From the NCBI GenBank assembly GCA_002279355.1, contig NCBV01000041.1, positions 1-57,034 of the forward strand: a stretch of 57,034 nucleotides of DNA. Reading direction: 5' to 3'. The translations under genes and the position numbers were made by a program. The stretch comes from Acidiphilium sp. 37-60-79 (lineage in GTDB: Bacteria > Pseudomonadota > Alphaproteobacteria > Acetobacterales > Acetobacteraceae). Of the stretch, positions 7,222 to 15,867 are shown in pieces (position 1 is the stretch's first letter; every line of letters starts with the position of its first letter). The notes under the pieces were generated by a model. That model was not told the DNA's origin. It did not search any database and was given only the letters and a program-made list of their open reading frames with translations.

Positions 7222-9286
7222 GTTTTTTCTCCGTCATGGGGGCAACCGGATAGGCGAGGCTCGCGCCGATTTCGACGGTGACTTCGGTGTCGGCGCTGAG
7301 AGACGCTGGAATGATGGCGCGCCCGTTGGTCCAACGGCCATCGGGTTCGACATCGTGCCAGCCCTCGGTGAGGGCAGGGTGATCGAGCGGAATTGTCTGC
7401 TCACCAACGGTGATACGGGCAATTTTTACACCAAGCCGACGGCGGTCACGCGGATCGGGGGCGAGGAAACCGGGGATGGCGCTGCGCGAGTGGATGATGC
7501 TGCTGCCATCGGCGGATTTTTCGATGAGGATTTCAGGGTCTGATGTGGTTGGGATGGCAGCGCGGGCGAGGATGCGGGCGCGGATTTGCTCTACCACCGG
7601 CCCCGCTTCGATGAAGGGTGCGCAGGATTGTGCGGCGCGGTCCTGATGCGCGGGCGCCGTGGTGCTAAAATCGGGATGGAGCGAAATCGCGATCCCGGCA
7701 TTCTCGAAAAAGCTGCGATTGCCAGAGTCGAGATAAGATTCGGCGGGCATGCCCTCGGCATAGAGCACGGCGTGCTCGGGCAGTTCGATATGGTAATAGG
7801 TAACCTTTTTACGCTCGATTTGGCGGATGGTGGTGCCGTTGATTAGGGTTTTGGCGGGAACCAAATGACCATCGAGCAGGAAGGCGTGATTGGGCGAGAC
7901 CAGCAGGTCGCGATGGGGCACCCCATCGAGAATGGCGCCCGCTTCGATCAGGACCGGCCAGACGGTCTCGGGTTTTGGATGTTTGGCGGCATCGATATGA
8001 CGATGCCCGATCCATTTGATAGGCGCCGTGCCGCCGCGATGCAGTACCACCTCGTCACCCTCGCGGAGATTTTCTACCGAAACGGCGCCGGAGCGCGTCA
8101 GAATGCGCGTGCCAGCGGCGAAGCAGACGAGGTCAAAGCCGATCGCGTTGAGGAAGGTCACGTCGACGGCGGACATGGTGGCGAGGCCGGGATAGAGATA
8201 GCCGGACCAGGCATCATGCAGGAAGGCGCTGTTCTGGAGAGTGTTGTTCCAGTCTGACCTTGTTTGGGTCGAGGAATAGACCAATGGGGTTTTGCCGCCA
8301 TTGGTGGAGAAATAAGGGATGAGACCGACAGCTTTGGTCGCGCTATGCTGCAGGGTGCCGGGTGAGGTGAAGGCGGTTAGATCCATCGGGCCGGCTAGGG
8401 GGTCGCCAGCATATTGGCCAGCGCCTGCTCCAGCTTTGATCTGGTCGAACCGCACGCGGCCTAGAGCGTGGGAGAGTTCATGGAGCGCCAAACCAACGAA
8501 ATCGAGCGAGTTGCCCCCTGCTGCTTGCAGCGCGTTATTGGTGCTGTAATTGAAATAGCTCGAATAAGCGGTGTTGATTACGATTGATCCAGCAATCGGG
8601 TAATAATTTTGGGTTGGCAGGCCCCAGGCTTGCAATTCGGCCTTGGAGACGACCGCGGCGACGCCACCGGCAGCCTTATTGGTTGCGGGGAGGTAGGCGG
8701 CGAGTGCCGGATCATGCTTAGCCACTTCGCCTTGTGCAATGAAATAAGGCACGTAATAGGCTTCTGGAGAACCGTAGGCGAGGATGCCGGTTGTCGTTGT
8801 GCTGTTGAGATTGGCGATGTTCGCCTGGATCGTGACGGCGACTGGATCGGCGATGATGTTGCCAAGATAGGCGGCGGCATAATTCAGGGCATTTTGTGCG
8901 GCGGCGCTGAGTGTGACGCCGGGTGCGTCTTGGACGACGATCGTCATGTGCGAGCCGGGCGAGGCGGCACCGGCAGCGGCGAGCTTGGCCGCGGCACTGG
9001 AGCCGAGCGGGGGCAACAAGGCGTCCGAGAGGGCTGATGCGGATGTCGGGCTGAATGAATGCCACATAAGAGCGCCGGAAGCCTGCGCGCCGATGCCATG
9101 GGCGATATGAAAATCGGTTTGCGGGATCGAGATGCCAAGCAAGGGGGATTGGCTCTGATCAAGCGGCGTTGTTGCGAGTGTGGCAGGAGAGATCGCTTGC
9201 GCCTGGATCGTGTGCGATTTCGGATGTTCGATGGCGGTGAGCGAGAGACCGATAGAAACCCCATCGAAGCCGGCGAGTTGATCCAT
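7199..9286 (-). CDS. HExxH metalloprotease fused to a Hint domain
   Basis: A 695-residue multidomain protein. Residues about 110-385 form a zincin-like domain with the zinc motif HELSHALGR (His269, Glu270, His273). The domain ends at NAIGFDL and runs straight into a Hint_2-type domain that begins at Cys388 (CFAAGTRILT, then VENLREGDEVV, IKWIGHR, SPNHAFLLDGH) and ends near 520-530 (HAVLYAEGMPAESYLD). A conserved C-terminal region follows (about 560-680: PDPRDRRRLGVK, GRWTNGRAIIPASL). No signal peptide or RTX repeats are seen. Start ATG with a good site (GCAGGAG). The arrangement suggests self-cleavage at Val387-Cys388 that would release the protease; this is inference. Two damaged relatives lie upstream. 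Confidence 0.82.
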   Translation of the reverse strand: MDQLAGFDGVSIGLSLTAIEHPKSHTIQAQAISPATLATTPLDQSQSPLLGISIPQTDFHIAHGIGAQASGALMWHSFSPTSASALSDALLPPLGSSAAAKLAAAGAASPGSHMTIVVQDAPGVTLSAAAQNALNYAAAYLGNIIADPVAVTIQANIANLNSTTTTGILAYGSPEAYYVPYFIAQGEVAKHDPALAAYLPATNKAAGGVAAVVSKAELQAWGLPTQNYYPIAGSIVINTAYSSYFNYSTNNALQAAGGNSLDFVGLALHELSHALGRVRFDQIKAGAGAGQYAGDPLAGPMDLTAFTSPGTLQHSATKAVGLIPYFSTNGGKTPLVYSSTQTRSDWNNTLQNSAFLHDAWSGYLYPGLATMSAVDVTFLNAIGFDLVCFAAGTRILTRSGAVSVENLREGDEVVLHRGGTAPIKWIGHRHIDAAKHPKPETVWPVLIEAGAILDGVPHRDLLVSPNHAFLLDGHLVPAKTLINGTTIRQIERKKVTYYHIELPEHAVLYAEGMPAESYLDSGNRSFFENAGIAISLHPDFSTTAPAHQDRAAQSCAPFIEAGPVVEQIRARILARAAIPTTSDPEILIEKSADGSSIIHSRSAIPGFLAPDPRDRRRLGVKIARITVGEQTIPLDHPALTEGWHDVEPDGRWTNGRAIIPASLSADTEVTVEIGASLAYPVAPMTEKKLSSGARR

Positions 9287-9327
9287 TTAATGCTCCTGCA
9301 TGATTGTTCTGCGCTATACGCATGACT

Positions 9328-9356
9328 CAGATAACAAGTGCTTAGGAGTTTAGCAA
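9328..9356 (-). promoter_or_regulatory. Possible promoter of the protease-Hint gene
   Basis: On the minus strand TTGCTA is followed by 17 nt and TATCTG, ending about 42 bp upstream of the ATG at 9286. The surrounding 250-bp gap is clearly AT-richer than its neighbours. Only a pattern match to sigma-70 boxes. Confidence 0.3.
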
Positions 9357-9539
9357 ATCGGTGACAAAAGGTCGTAATTATTGCCGTATCGTTCATGTGT
9401 TAGGTTTGGTCGGGTTAATAAGTCGTGTTATTGCGTTATTTGTAACTGGATTATTACAAAAATACGCGACGTCGCGCTGTGTATTTATATAGATTTTATT
9501 CGCAAAAATTGGTCGTTTTCAGAGAAGATTAAATTTGAG

Positions 9540-11378
9540 TTATTTTAACTCCAGGATAAGTTGTTGGCTGTTGGCGGTGGTGCGGGCTGAGGATCGCCGG
9601 GTTGCGTTTAGCGGATAGGCAAGCGTTGCGGCGAGTTTTAGCGTTGCCTTGCGGCCAAGCACGAGTGCCGCCGGAATGACGGCGTTGCCATTGGTCCATC
9701 GCCCGTCTGAGTCGGGGTCATGCCAGCCTTCAATGAGTGCTGGATGATCGGGCGAAATTGCCTCGTCGCCAAGCGTGATGCTCGCAACTTTAACACCGAG
9801 GCGGCGGCGGTCGCGCGGGTCGGGGCAGAGAAATCCGGGTATGGCGCTGCGCGATTGAAGGGTGATGCTGCCATCGGCACCGTGGAGGAGCGTCAAGGCG
9901 GGGTCGTTGGTGGTGGGGATTGCAGCGCGGGCGAGGATTTGGGCGCGGATTTGCTCCACTAACGGGCCGGATTCGATGAAGGGCGCGCAGCTGGTTTGCT
10001 CGCGAAGGGTTTGCGCGGATGCGGGTGCGAAATCGGGGTGGAGCGAAACTGCGACAGGTGACCATTCAGCATGATTGCGTGATCGGGTGAGAGCAGCAGG
10101 TCGCGATGCGGAATGGCATCGGAAAGCGCGCCCGCCTTAATCAACACGGGGCAAACGGTGTCGGGCTGCGGGTGATCGGCGATGTTGACGCGGCGCTGGC
10201 CGATCCAGGTGATGGGCGCTGTGCTGCCATCCTGGAGAATGATTTGATCGTTCGTGGTGAGGTTTTCCACGGCTATTTCGCCACGCTTGGTCAGAATGCG
10301 GGTACCTGCAGCAAAACAATTCACGTCAAAGCCGATGGCGTTGAGGAATGATCGATCGAAATTATAAATTCGCGCATAGCCGGAATTGGGGGCATACCCG
10401 TTCCACGCATCGTTGGAATAGCGGGTGCCGGAGGCCGGATTGCCCCAATCAGAGCGGGAGACTGAGGCGAAGGAAATCAGGTTGGTTGCGCCGTCATTGA
10501 GCGAGAAATAGGGGACTTTCAGGTTTGAACTGCTCGAGACCCCGTCGATTTGCAAATGGCCCGGTGAGACAAAGCGGAACAAATTCATTGGGCCGAATAG
10601 ATGTTTTCCACCAATGGTCGCACCGTTGTAGGAGACGCGGCCGAGGGCGTGGCTGAGTTCATGTTCCGCAACACCGACAAAATCAGTTAGGCCGGCGTTA
10701 GCATTATGGGCGGTGATGCTGGTGCTGTAGTTGAAGCTGCTGGAATAGGCGGTGTTAATTACAATCGATCCGTCAATATTGGCTTGCGGTTGATAAGAGA
10801 GCCCCCAGGCTTGTATTTCGGCCTTCGATACCTGGAGGGAATTATAGACCCCGCTGGGCAGGGTTGTGGGAAGATATTTCGCAACCGAAGGATCATGCAG
10901 GGCAATCTGTTTGCGAACCGTTGCGAAGCTCTCGAAGTAGCCGTTTGGTGAGCCATACGCCAATACCCCTTGGAGGCTTGGCGTGCTGCTCAAATTACTG
11001 ACATTGGCCTGGATGGTGACTGCGATCGGATCGGTGATCAGGTTGCCGAGATAGATCGCAGCGTATTGTAGAGCAGCACTGGCGGCGTTGGAGAAGGACG
11101 CGCCTGGGGCGGCCACCACATCAATGGTCATGTGGCCAGCAATCTGGGAGGTGCCTTGGGAAATTTTCGGTGACGCCGATTGCGTCATGCGGACCTGTCG
11201 GTGCGATGGCCGTGAGCAGGAATGGCTGTTCGGTGAAGCTGGGGGCGGCAAGAAAATCCGGGTTACTGAGCGAAATCGTTGGAATGGTTTGGATATTGGT
11301 TTGAGTCAGAGCAGGCGCGTCCATGGTAATGGTGAACGGTGAGGGGAGAGAAACACCGTCGCTCAGCACGTGATCCAC
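9540..11378 (-). pseudogene. Decayed second protease-Hint paralog
   Basis: A relative of the intact gene at 7199..9286, broken in at least two places. The start is a GTG at 11378 with a strong site (AGGAG, 8 nt away), giving MDHVLSDGVSL. Near 11130-11200 the frame must shift to reach the zincin domain, which keeps EHELSHALGRV and the start of the Hint domain (CFAAGTRILTKRGE). After LNGHL at about 10061 the sequence jumps to the codons for VSLHPDF: roughly 59 codons of the Hint C-terminal half are absent relative to the intact copy and the frame changes. The remaining C-terminal domain reads on in another frame (VEQIRAQILARAAIPTT to the stop at 9540). It could be read as two separate genes, but the alignment argues for one decayed gene. 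Confidence 0.8.
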
Positions 11379-11530
11379 GCAGTCGCTCCTGTCCGATGGT
11401 TAACCAATGCAATACCTTAGATTGTGCATTGTTGGTAACGAATCGGCAAGATGTGATCAGAAAATAAATTGTGACTCATTTGTTATGAGTTGATATTTTG
11501 CACCAAATTAAGCCACGCACGCCGGATCGA

Positions 11531-12048
11531 TCATGCGGCGCGGTTTATCGGGTAGGTTAAGGTGGCGGCGAGGGTTTGGGTGATGGTGCCGCCTTGATGC
11601 AGGCTTGCTGGGATGATGGCACGCCCGTTGGTCCAGCGACCATCGAGTTCGGCGCTGTGCCAGCCTTGGGTCAGGGCGGGGTGATCGAGCGGGATGTTCT
11701 GTCCATCGAGGCTGATCCGGGCGATTTTGACGCCCAGGCGGCGGCCGTCCGCGGGTCGGGGGAGCGGAGTGCCGGCATGGTGGCGCGTGAGCGGATGACG
11801 ATATCGCCGTTAGGGCGAGGTTGCAGATGCAATTGCGGATCGGCGGTGGTGATAATGGTGTGGCGTGCCAGAATTCGGCTTCGCACAGCCTCGACCACTG
11901 GACCCGATTCGACCAGAGGCGCACAGGATTTTTGCTCGCGCAGGGTTTGCGCCGCTGTGGGTGCGAAGTCGGGGTTGAGCGAATACTGTCGGGCGCGCTT
12001 AGGGAAACGTCGTCGTGAAAGCTCTGCGCCGCCGAATTCTCCTTCTTT
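11531..12048 (-). pseudogene. Remnant of a third protease-Hint paralog
   Basis: Only the C-terminal end survives. NSAAQSFHDDVSLS resembles the DSGNRSFFENAGIA region of the intact copy. SLNPDFAPTAAQTLREQ and CAPLVESGPVVEAVRSRIL then follow, with a frame change between these parts. Near 11751 a single missing base in the PDPRDRRRLGV region moves the frame again; restoring one G gives GRRLGVKIARISLDGQ, then GRWTNGRAIIPASL and a stop at 11531-11533. No protease or N-terminal Hint sequence is found upstream, where the DNA becomes AT-rich. The 5' edge is approximate. Confidence 0.72.
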
Positions 12049-12133
12049 GATCGGTCAACCGATAAACTTTAAGATATGTCTTTAACGTCGATCATTACAA
12101 TTCGGACAGGTCAAGGCGACTTCCTATCGGAAT

Positions 12134-12162
12134 TTGTTTATTGAACAAAACAAATCTATAAA
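12134..12162 (+). promoter_or_regulatory. Promoter of the ybjQ-like gene
   Basis: TTGTTT at 12134-12139 and TATAAA at 12157-12162 are separated by exactly 17 nt in an AT-rich region, ending 30 bp before the ATG at 12193. Good sigma-70-like match, not tested. Confidence 0.5.
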
Positions 12163-12192
12163 AAGACATTCAAACTGCTTACGGAGCAAAAA

Positions 12193-12537
12193 ATGACGGA
12201 TATTTTGGTGGTCACGGTCAATAATGTGGCGGGGGCGCGGATTTCGCGGGTGATTGGGCCGGTTTATGGCACCTCGGTGCGGAGCCGCTCGATTGTCGGG
12301 AATTTCGTCGGCGGATTGCGGGCGATGTTTGGTGGATCGCAGGAGGGCTATGCCCAGATGGTGAGCCAGACGCGTGATCAGGCGTTGGCGGCGCTGAGGG
12401 CGCATGCGCTATCGTTAGGGGCGAATGCGGTGGTGGGGATGCGGTTTGATTCCGGCGAGTTTGACGCCGGGCAAGGTCAGGCGATGAATGAGGTGACGGC
12501 GTATGGCACCGCGGTCATTCTCACCCCGTCTGAGTAA
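12193..12537 (+). CDS. YbjQ/UPF0145 family protein
   Basis: A 114-residue cytosolic protein of the YbjQ (UPF0145, putative heavy-metal-binding) family. Visible family blocks are VIGPVYGTSVRSRSI near residues 20-34, a helical segment with SQTRDQALAAL, and LGANAVVGMRFDSGEF near 78-93. Members form pentameric rings; the physiological role is unsettled. A ribosome site (GGAG) stands before the ATG, with a good promoter upstream. The 3' end overlaps the convergent dnaQ by 17 bp. Confidence 0.85.
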   Translation: MTDILVVTVNNVAGARISRVIGPVYGTSVRSRSIVGNFVGGLRAMFGGSQEGYAQMVSQTRDQALAALRAHALSLGANAVVGMRFDSGEFDAGQGQAMNEVTAYGTAVILTPSE

Positions 12538-13216
12538 AATCGGCATTCAGCCAAACCGGGTCTTTGATTTTGGCAATGAAATCGGCGTGCGCGGCTTGTT
12601 CGGCGGGCGGCACGGCGATCAGGCGCGGTGTGCGGTCTGCGATTGTGGCATATTCCACGGCGGAGGCGTTCAGGCTCGCGGTTTCCAGCTCAAGGCCGCG
12701 CTGCCGGCCGCCTGTGAGTTCGATATAGACGGCGGCGAGGAGTTTGCAGTCGAGCAGGGCGTTATGCGTGGTGCGGAGCGATAAATCGATGTTGAACCGT
12801 CGGCACAGCGCATCGAGGCTGTTAGGCAGGCCGGGGAAGCGGGTTTTGGCCAAGGCGAGCGTGTCGATCATGCGCGCACGGTCGAGCGATGGGCGGTTGA
12901 TCCGGCCTAATTCGGCGTCCAGAAAGCCGAAATCGAAGCCGGCATTATGGGCGACGAGCGGAGAATCGCCGAAGAAATCCAGTAATTGGTCGGCGATGGC
13001 GGCGAAGATCGGCTTGCCGGTGATGTCGGCGTTGGTGATGCCGTGGATGCGGGTGGCATCGCTTGGGATGTCGCGTTCGGGGTCTATCAGGGTGTGAAAC
13101 ACTCGATCGGTGGGAAGATCGTTGCGCAGTTCGATGGCCGCGATTTCGATGATCCGGTCGCCATGCAACGGATCAAGGCCGGTGGTTTCGGTGTCAAACA
13201 GGACGGAACGGGTCAT
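12521..13216 (-). CDS. dnaQ: DNA polymerase III epsilon subunit (proofreading exonuclease)
   Basis: A 231-residue 3'-5' DEDDh exonuclease. Catalytic Asp8 and Glu10 lie in FDTETTG, the ExoII aspartate in HNAGFDFGFLD (about 90-100) and the ExoIII His/Asp in THNALLDC (about 149-156). The C-terminal tail after 165 is where family members contact the alpha subunit and beta clamp. It is the last gene of aroE-coaE-dnaQ, a conserved alphaproteobacterial order, starting 6 bp after coaE ends. Confidence 0.93.
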   Translation of the reverse strand: MTRSVLFDTETTGLDPLHGDRIIEIAAIELRNDLPTDRVFHTLIDPERDIPSDATRIHGITNADITGKPIFAAIADQLLDFFGDSPLVAHNAGFDFGFLDAELGRINRPSLDRARMIDTLALAKTRFPGLPNSLDALCRRFNIDLSLRTTHNALLDCKLLAAVYIELTGGRQRGLELETASLNASAVEYATIADRTPRLIAVPPAEQAAHADFIAKIKDPVWLNADFTQTG

Positions 13217-13222
13217 CGATGA

Positions 13223-13840
13223 TCAGTGGGCGCGGCGGCGGAGTCGCGGCAAGTGTTGAAATTCGGGGGTGGCCAGTAGGCGGCGGATGCTGCGGCGCGT
13301 CGCGTAACGAGACAGGCCGGTGCGAATGACGGCGTCGGCGCGGCGGATTTTTTCGGCATCGGGCATTTGCTTGGCGATGATGGCCGCGATATCGGCCTCG
13401 CTGAGACCGCGCGCCCGCACGCGCGCCCGCTGAATGGCAGGGGGGGCTGAGACCGTGATGGCAAAATCGGTCAGCCGGTCGCCGCCCGTCTCGAAGAGGA
13501 GCGGAATATCGAGAATGACGCCCCGGGCGCGACGGCGATGGGCCGCAGCGATAAAGCGGCGCTGCGCCTGACGCACCAGCGGGTGGATGAGGGTTTCAAG
13601 GCGGCGCTTGGCTGTCGGGTCGGTCAAAATGCGAGTGCGCAGGGCGGCCCGATCAAGCACGCCGTGGCGGACGGTGCCGGGGAAGGCGGCCGCGATGGCG
13701 GGGAGCGCGGCACCGTGCGGGGCTTGCAGGGCGCGGACCGTGGCGTCGGCATCGAAAATTGCGAAACCGTAGCACCGAAACATCGTGGCTACCGTGGATT
13801 TGCCCATGCCGATACCGCCGGTGAGGCCGATGACGCGCAT
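13223..13840 (-). CDS. coaE: Dephospho-CoA kinase
   Basis: A 205-residue P-loop kinase for the last step of coenzyme A synthesis. The Walker A motif GLTGGIGMGKST is at residues 5-16, DADATVRAL follows near 31-39, and the lid region and VILDIPLLFETGGDRL (about 108-123) match the family. The start is 4 bp after the aroE stop, so the two are probably coupled. It supplies CoA for general metabolism, including the adjacent acyl-CoA operon, but that link is only positional. Confidence 0.94.
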   Translation of the reverse strand: MRVIGLTGGIGMGKSTVATMFRCYGFAIFDADATVRALQAPHGAALPAIAAAFPGTVRHGVLDRAALRTRILTDPTAKRRLETLIHPLVRQAQRRFIAAAHRRRARGVILDIPLLFETGGDRLTDFAITVSAPPAIQRARVRARGLSEADIAAIIAKQMPDAEKIRRADAVIRTGLSRYATRRSIRRLLATPEFQHLPRLRRRAH

Positions 13841-13843
13841 GAT

Positions 13844-14674
13844 CTAGCCGAGTAAATCAGCGGCGACGATGCGATAGAGCTCGGCATCGACGGTGGGGGT
13901 AACGCCGAACCAAGCGGCAAAGCCAGGAACGGCTTGGTGCAAGAGCATGCCTAACCCTTCGACCGGCCGCAGCCCTGCCGCAGTCGCGGCGGCGAGCAAG
14001 GGTGTTTGCAGCGGCGCGTAGACGATATCCGCAACAGCCATGGTTAATGGGACGCGATCGAGCGAGATCTCGAGTGGCGGGTGGCCGGTCATTCCCAGGG
14101 ACGTGCTGTTGACCAGCAAGGCAAAGTCCGCGAGGGCCGCGTGGCGCTGCGGCCAATCGAGCGTTTCAGCGCCGAGAGCGGTGGCGAGGCTTGCCGCGCG
14201 TGCCTGCGTGCGATTGCAAAAGGTCACTGAGGTGCCTTGATCAAGGAGGGCCGCGCCGATGGCGCGGGCGGCGCCACCCGCGCCGAGGATCAAAGCCGGG
14301 CCGGCGCATGGATCGACATGATGGGCGCGCAGATTGGCGAGAAAGCCGATGCCGTCGGTGTTGGAGCCAATGATCTGGCCGTCATTGAACACCAACGTGT
14401 TGACCGCGCCAGCGCGGCGGGCGCTGTCATCGAGCTTGGTGCAGACGGCGAAGGCGGCTTCCTTATGGGGGATGGTGACATTGGCGCCGACGAAGCCGAT
14501 GCGGGCGAGGGTGTGGATGCTGGCGGCGAAATCGGCGGGTGCAATGGCAAGCGGCATGTAGGCGCCATCGATCTGATGGCGGTTCAGCCAGGTGCCGTGC
14601 AGGCGCGGGGATCGTGAATGGGCGACGGGCCAGCCGATGACCCCGGCGAGGCGGGCTTTTCCAGAGAGGAGCAT
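13844..14674 (-). CDS. aroE: Shikimate dehydrogenase
   Basis: A 276-residue NADPH-dependent enzyme converting 3-dehydroshikimate to shikimate. The shikimate-binding motif is GWPVAHSRSPRLHG (about 14-27). The catalytic lysine lies in NVTIPHKEAAF (about 65-75). The NADP-binding glycine loop is LILGAGGAARA (about 128-138), with CNRTQARA following. GLGMLLHQAVPGF near the end is typical. A strong GC-rich hairpin separates it from the upstream pim-like operon. Head gene of aroE-coaE-dnaQ in this window. Confidence 0.94.
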   Translation of the reverse strand: MLLSGKARLAGVIGWPVAHSRSPRLHGTWLNRHQIDGAYMPLAIAPADFAASIHTLARIGFVGANVTIPHKEAAFAVCTKLDDSARRAGAVNTLVFNDGQIIGSNTDGIGFLANLRAHHVDPCAGPALILGAGGAARAIGAALLDQGTSVTFCNRTQARAASLATALGAETLDWPQRHAALADFALLVNSTSLGMTGHPPLEISLDRVPLTMAVADIVYAPLQTPLLAAATAAGLRPVEGLGMLLHQAVPGFAAWFGVTPTVDAELYRIVAADLLG

Positions 14675-14687
14675 GATTGCAATGGAT

Positions 14688-14721
14688 CACGGCGCGGCCT
14701 GTTGAACAAGGCCGCGCCGTG
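14688..14721 (-). terminator. Hairpin between the pim-like operon and aroE
   Basis: CACGGCGCGGCC, a 10-nt loop and GGCCGCGCCGTG form a perfect 12-bp stem just after the pimD stop and before the aroE ATG. No uridine tract follows on the minus strand, so it is a strong structure of uncertain strength as an intrinsic terminator. Confidence 0.55.
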
Positions 14722-14733
14722 CGGGCGCAAAAA

Positions 14734-15852
14734 TCAGGCCGCGAGCCTGCGGAGAAAATGGTCGGCGTCGCCAAATTGCATCGTCAGCATGGTCAGGCGC
14801 TTGAAATAATGACCGGCTTTATACTCCATGGTCACCCCGATACCGCCATGAAGCTGGATGGCTTGCTGGCCGACGAAGCGGGCGGCTTTGCTGACTGCGG
14901 TTTTCGCCATGGCGATGGCTTCGCTGCGCTCTTTGGCATTATCGCTGGCGGCGCTGAGGGCGGCATAAACCGCCATGCTGCGGGCCTGTTCGGCGGCGAC
15001 GGTCATATCCACCGCCCGGTGCTGCAAGGCTTGGAACACCGCAATGGGCACGCCGAATTGCTTGCGGGTTTTCATGTAATCGACCGTCATTGCGATCAGT
15101 GATTCCATGGCCCCGACCGCTTCGGCGCAAATGGCGGCGATGGCTTCATCGGCGGCGCGTTCGAGCAATGGCAGGCCGCCAAGATCGTGATTGGCGGGCA
15201 CGCGCACGCTGGCGAGCGAAATTTCAGCGCCGGGCGTGAGGTCTTGCATTTTATAGCCGCGCCGCGAAACGCCGGGGGCGTTGGCATCGACGAGAAAAAG
15301 GCCAATACCATGACGATCGCGGCGACCGCCCTCGATGCGGGCGCTGACAATCAAATAATCGGCGGAATCGCCTCCGATCACCACGGTTTTATCACCCTCG
15401 AGCACGAAATCATCGCCATCGCGGCGGGCCGCGGTGGTGACGTCATGCAGGTCATAGCGGGAGTGACGCTCGGTATGGGCGACCGCGATGATCGCTTCAC
15501 CGGCGGCGAGCTTGGGGGCCATCATGTCGCGGAGCGCGTGATTGGCGCTGTGGCGCAGAATGGCGCCCGCGAAGATGGTGTTGGCCATGTAAGGTTCCAG
15601 GGCCAAGGCGCGGCCGATTTGTTCCATGACGATCATGGTTTCCACCGGGCCGCCGCCAAAGCCGCCATGGTCTTCGCCGAAGGGCAGTGCGAGGAGCCCG
15701 GCCTCGGCATATTCGGCCCAGACGGCGCGATCAAAACCGCCCGGCAGGGTGGCGTAGTGTTTGCGCTTTTCGAAATCGCCGTAACGATTGGCGAACAGCT
15801 TGGCCACACTGTCGGCAAGCAGGCGTTGTTCGTCGGTATAATCGAAATCCAT
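14734..15852 (-). CDS. pimD: Acyl-CoA dehydrogenase, PimD-like small subunit
   Basis: A 372-residue FAD-dependent acyl-CoA dehydrogenase. The helical N-terminal domain is followed by AVAHTERHSRYDL near 120-135 and the C-terminal helical domain with RKQFGVPIAVFQALQHR near 262-278 and QLHGGIGVTMEY near 335-346. It ends without the usual YEGT(N)E motif, as in the small subunits of paired dehydrogenases such as pimeloyl-CoA dehydrogenase. Order and strand match R. palustris pimF-A-B-C-D, where the pair oxidises dicarboxylyl-CoA esters. A 121-bp palindromic repeat lies between it and pimC. The symbol rests on family resemblance plus gene order; substrate unproven. Confidence 0.78.
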   Translation of the reverse strand: MDFDYTDEQRLLADSVAKLFANRYGDFEKRKHYATLPGGFDRAVWAEYAEAGLLALPFGEDHGGFGGGPVETMIVMEQIGRALALEPYMANTIFAGAILRHSANHALRDMMAPKLAAGEAIIAVAHTERHSRYDLHDVTTAARRDGDDFVLEGDKTVVIGGDSADYLIVSARIEGGRRDRHGIGLFLVDANAPGVSRRGYKMQDLTPGAEISLASVRVPANHDLGGLPLLERAADEAIAAICAEAVGAMESLIAMTVDYMKTRKQFGVPIAVFQALQHRAVDMTVAAEQARSMAVYAALSAASDNAKERSEAIAMAKTAVSKAARFVGQQAIQLHGGIGVTMEYKAGHYFKRLTMLTMQFGDADHFLRRLAA

Positions 15853-15867
15853 GGCTTGGGTCCTGGG

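Noticed and set aside
7199-9286. Intein interpretation of the Hint segment
   Set aside because: The Hint domain is not inserted in a conserved host protein that is continuous across it, and the following domain is conserved together with it in all three copies. A self-cleaving Hint fusion fits better.
9540-11251. Reading the second Hint region as two separate genes (9540-9959 and 9959-11251)
   Set aside because: Alignment to the intact copy shows that both are parts of one gene interrupted by a deletion and frame change. The true N-terminus lies at 11378 in another frame.
11508-11924. A 138-residue minus-strand frame
   Set aside because: Its sequence is Arg/His/Pro-rich and out of phase; the homologous peptide of the third Hint copy lies in the other frames of the same strand.
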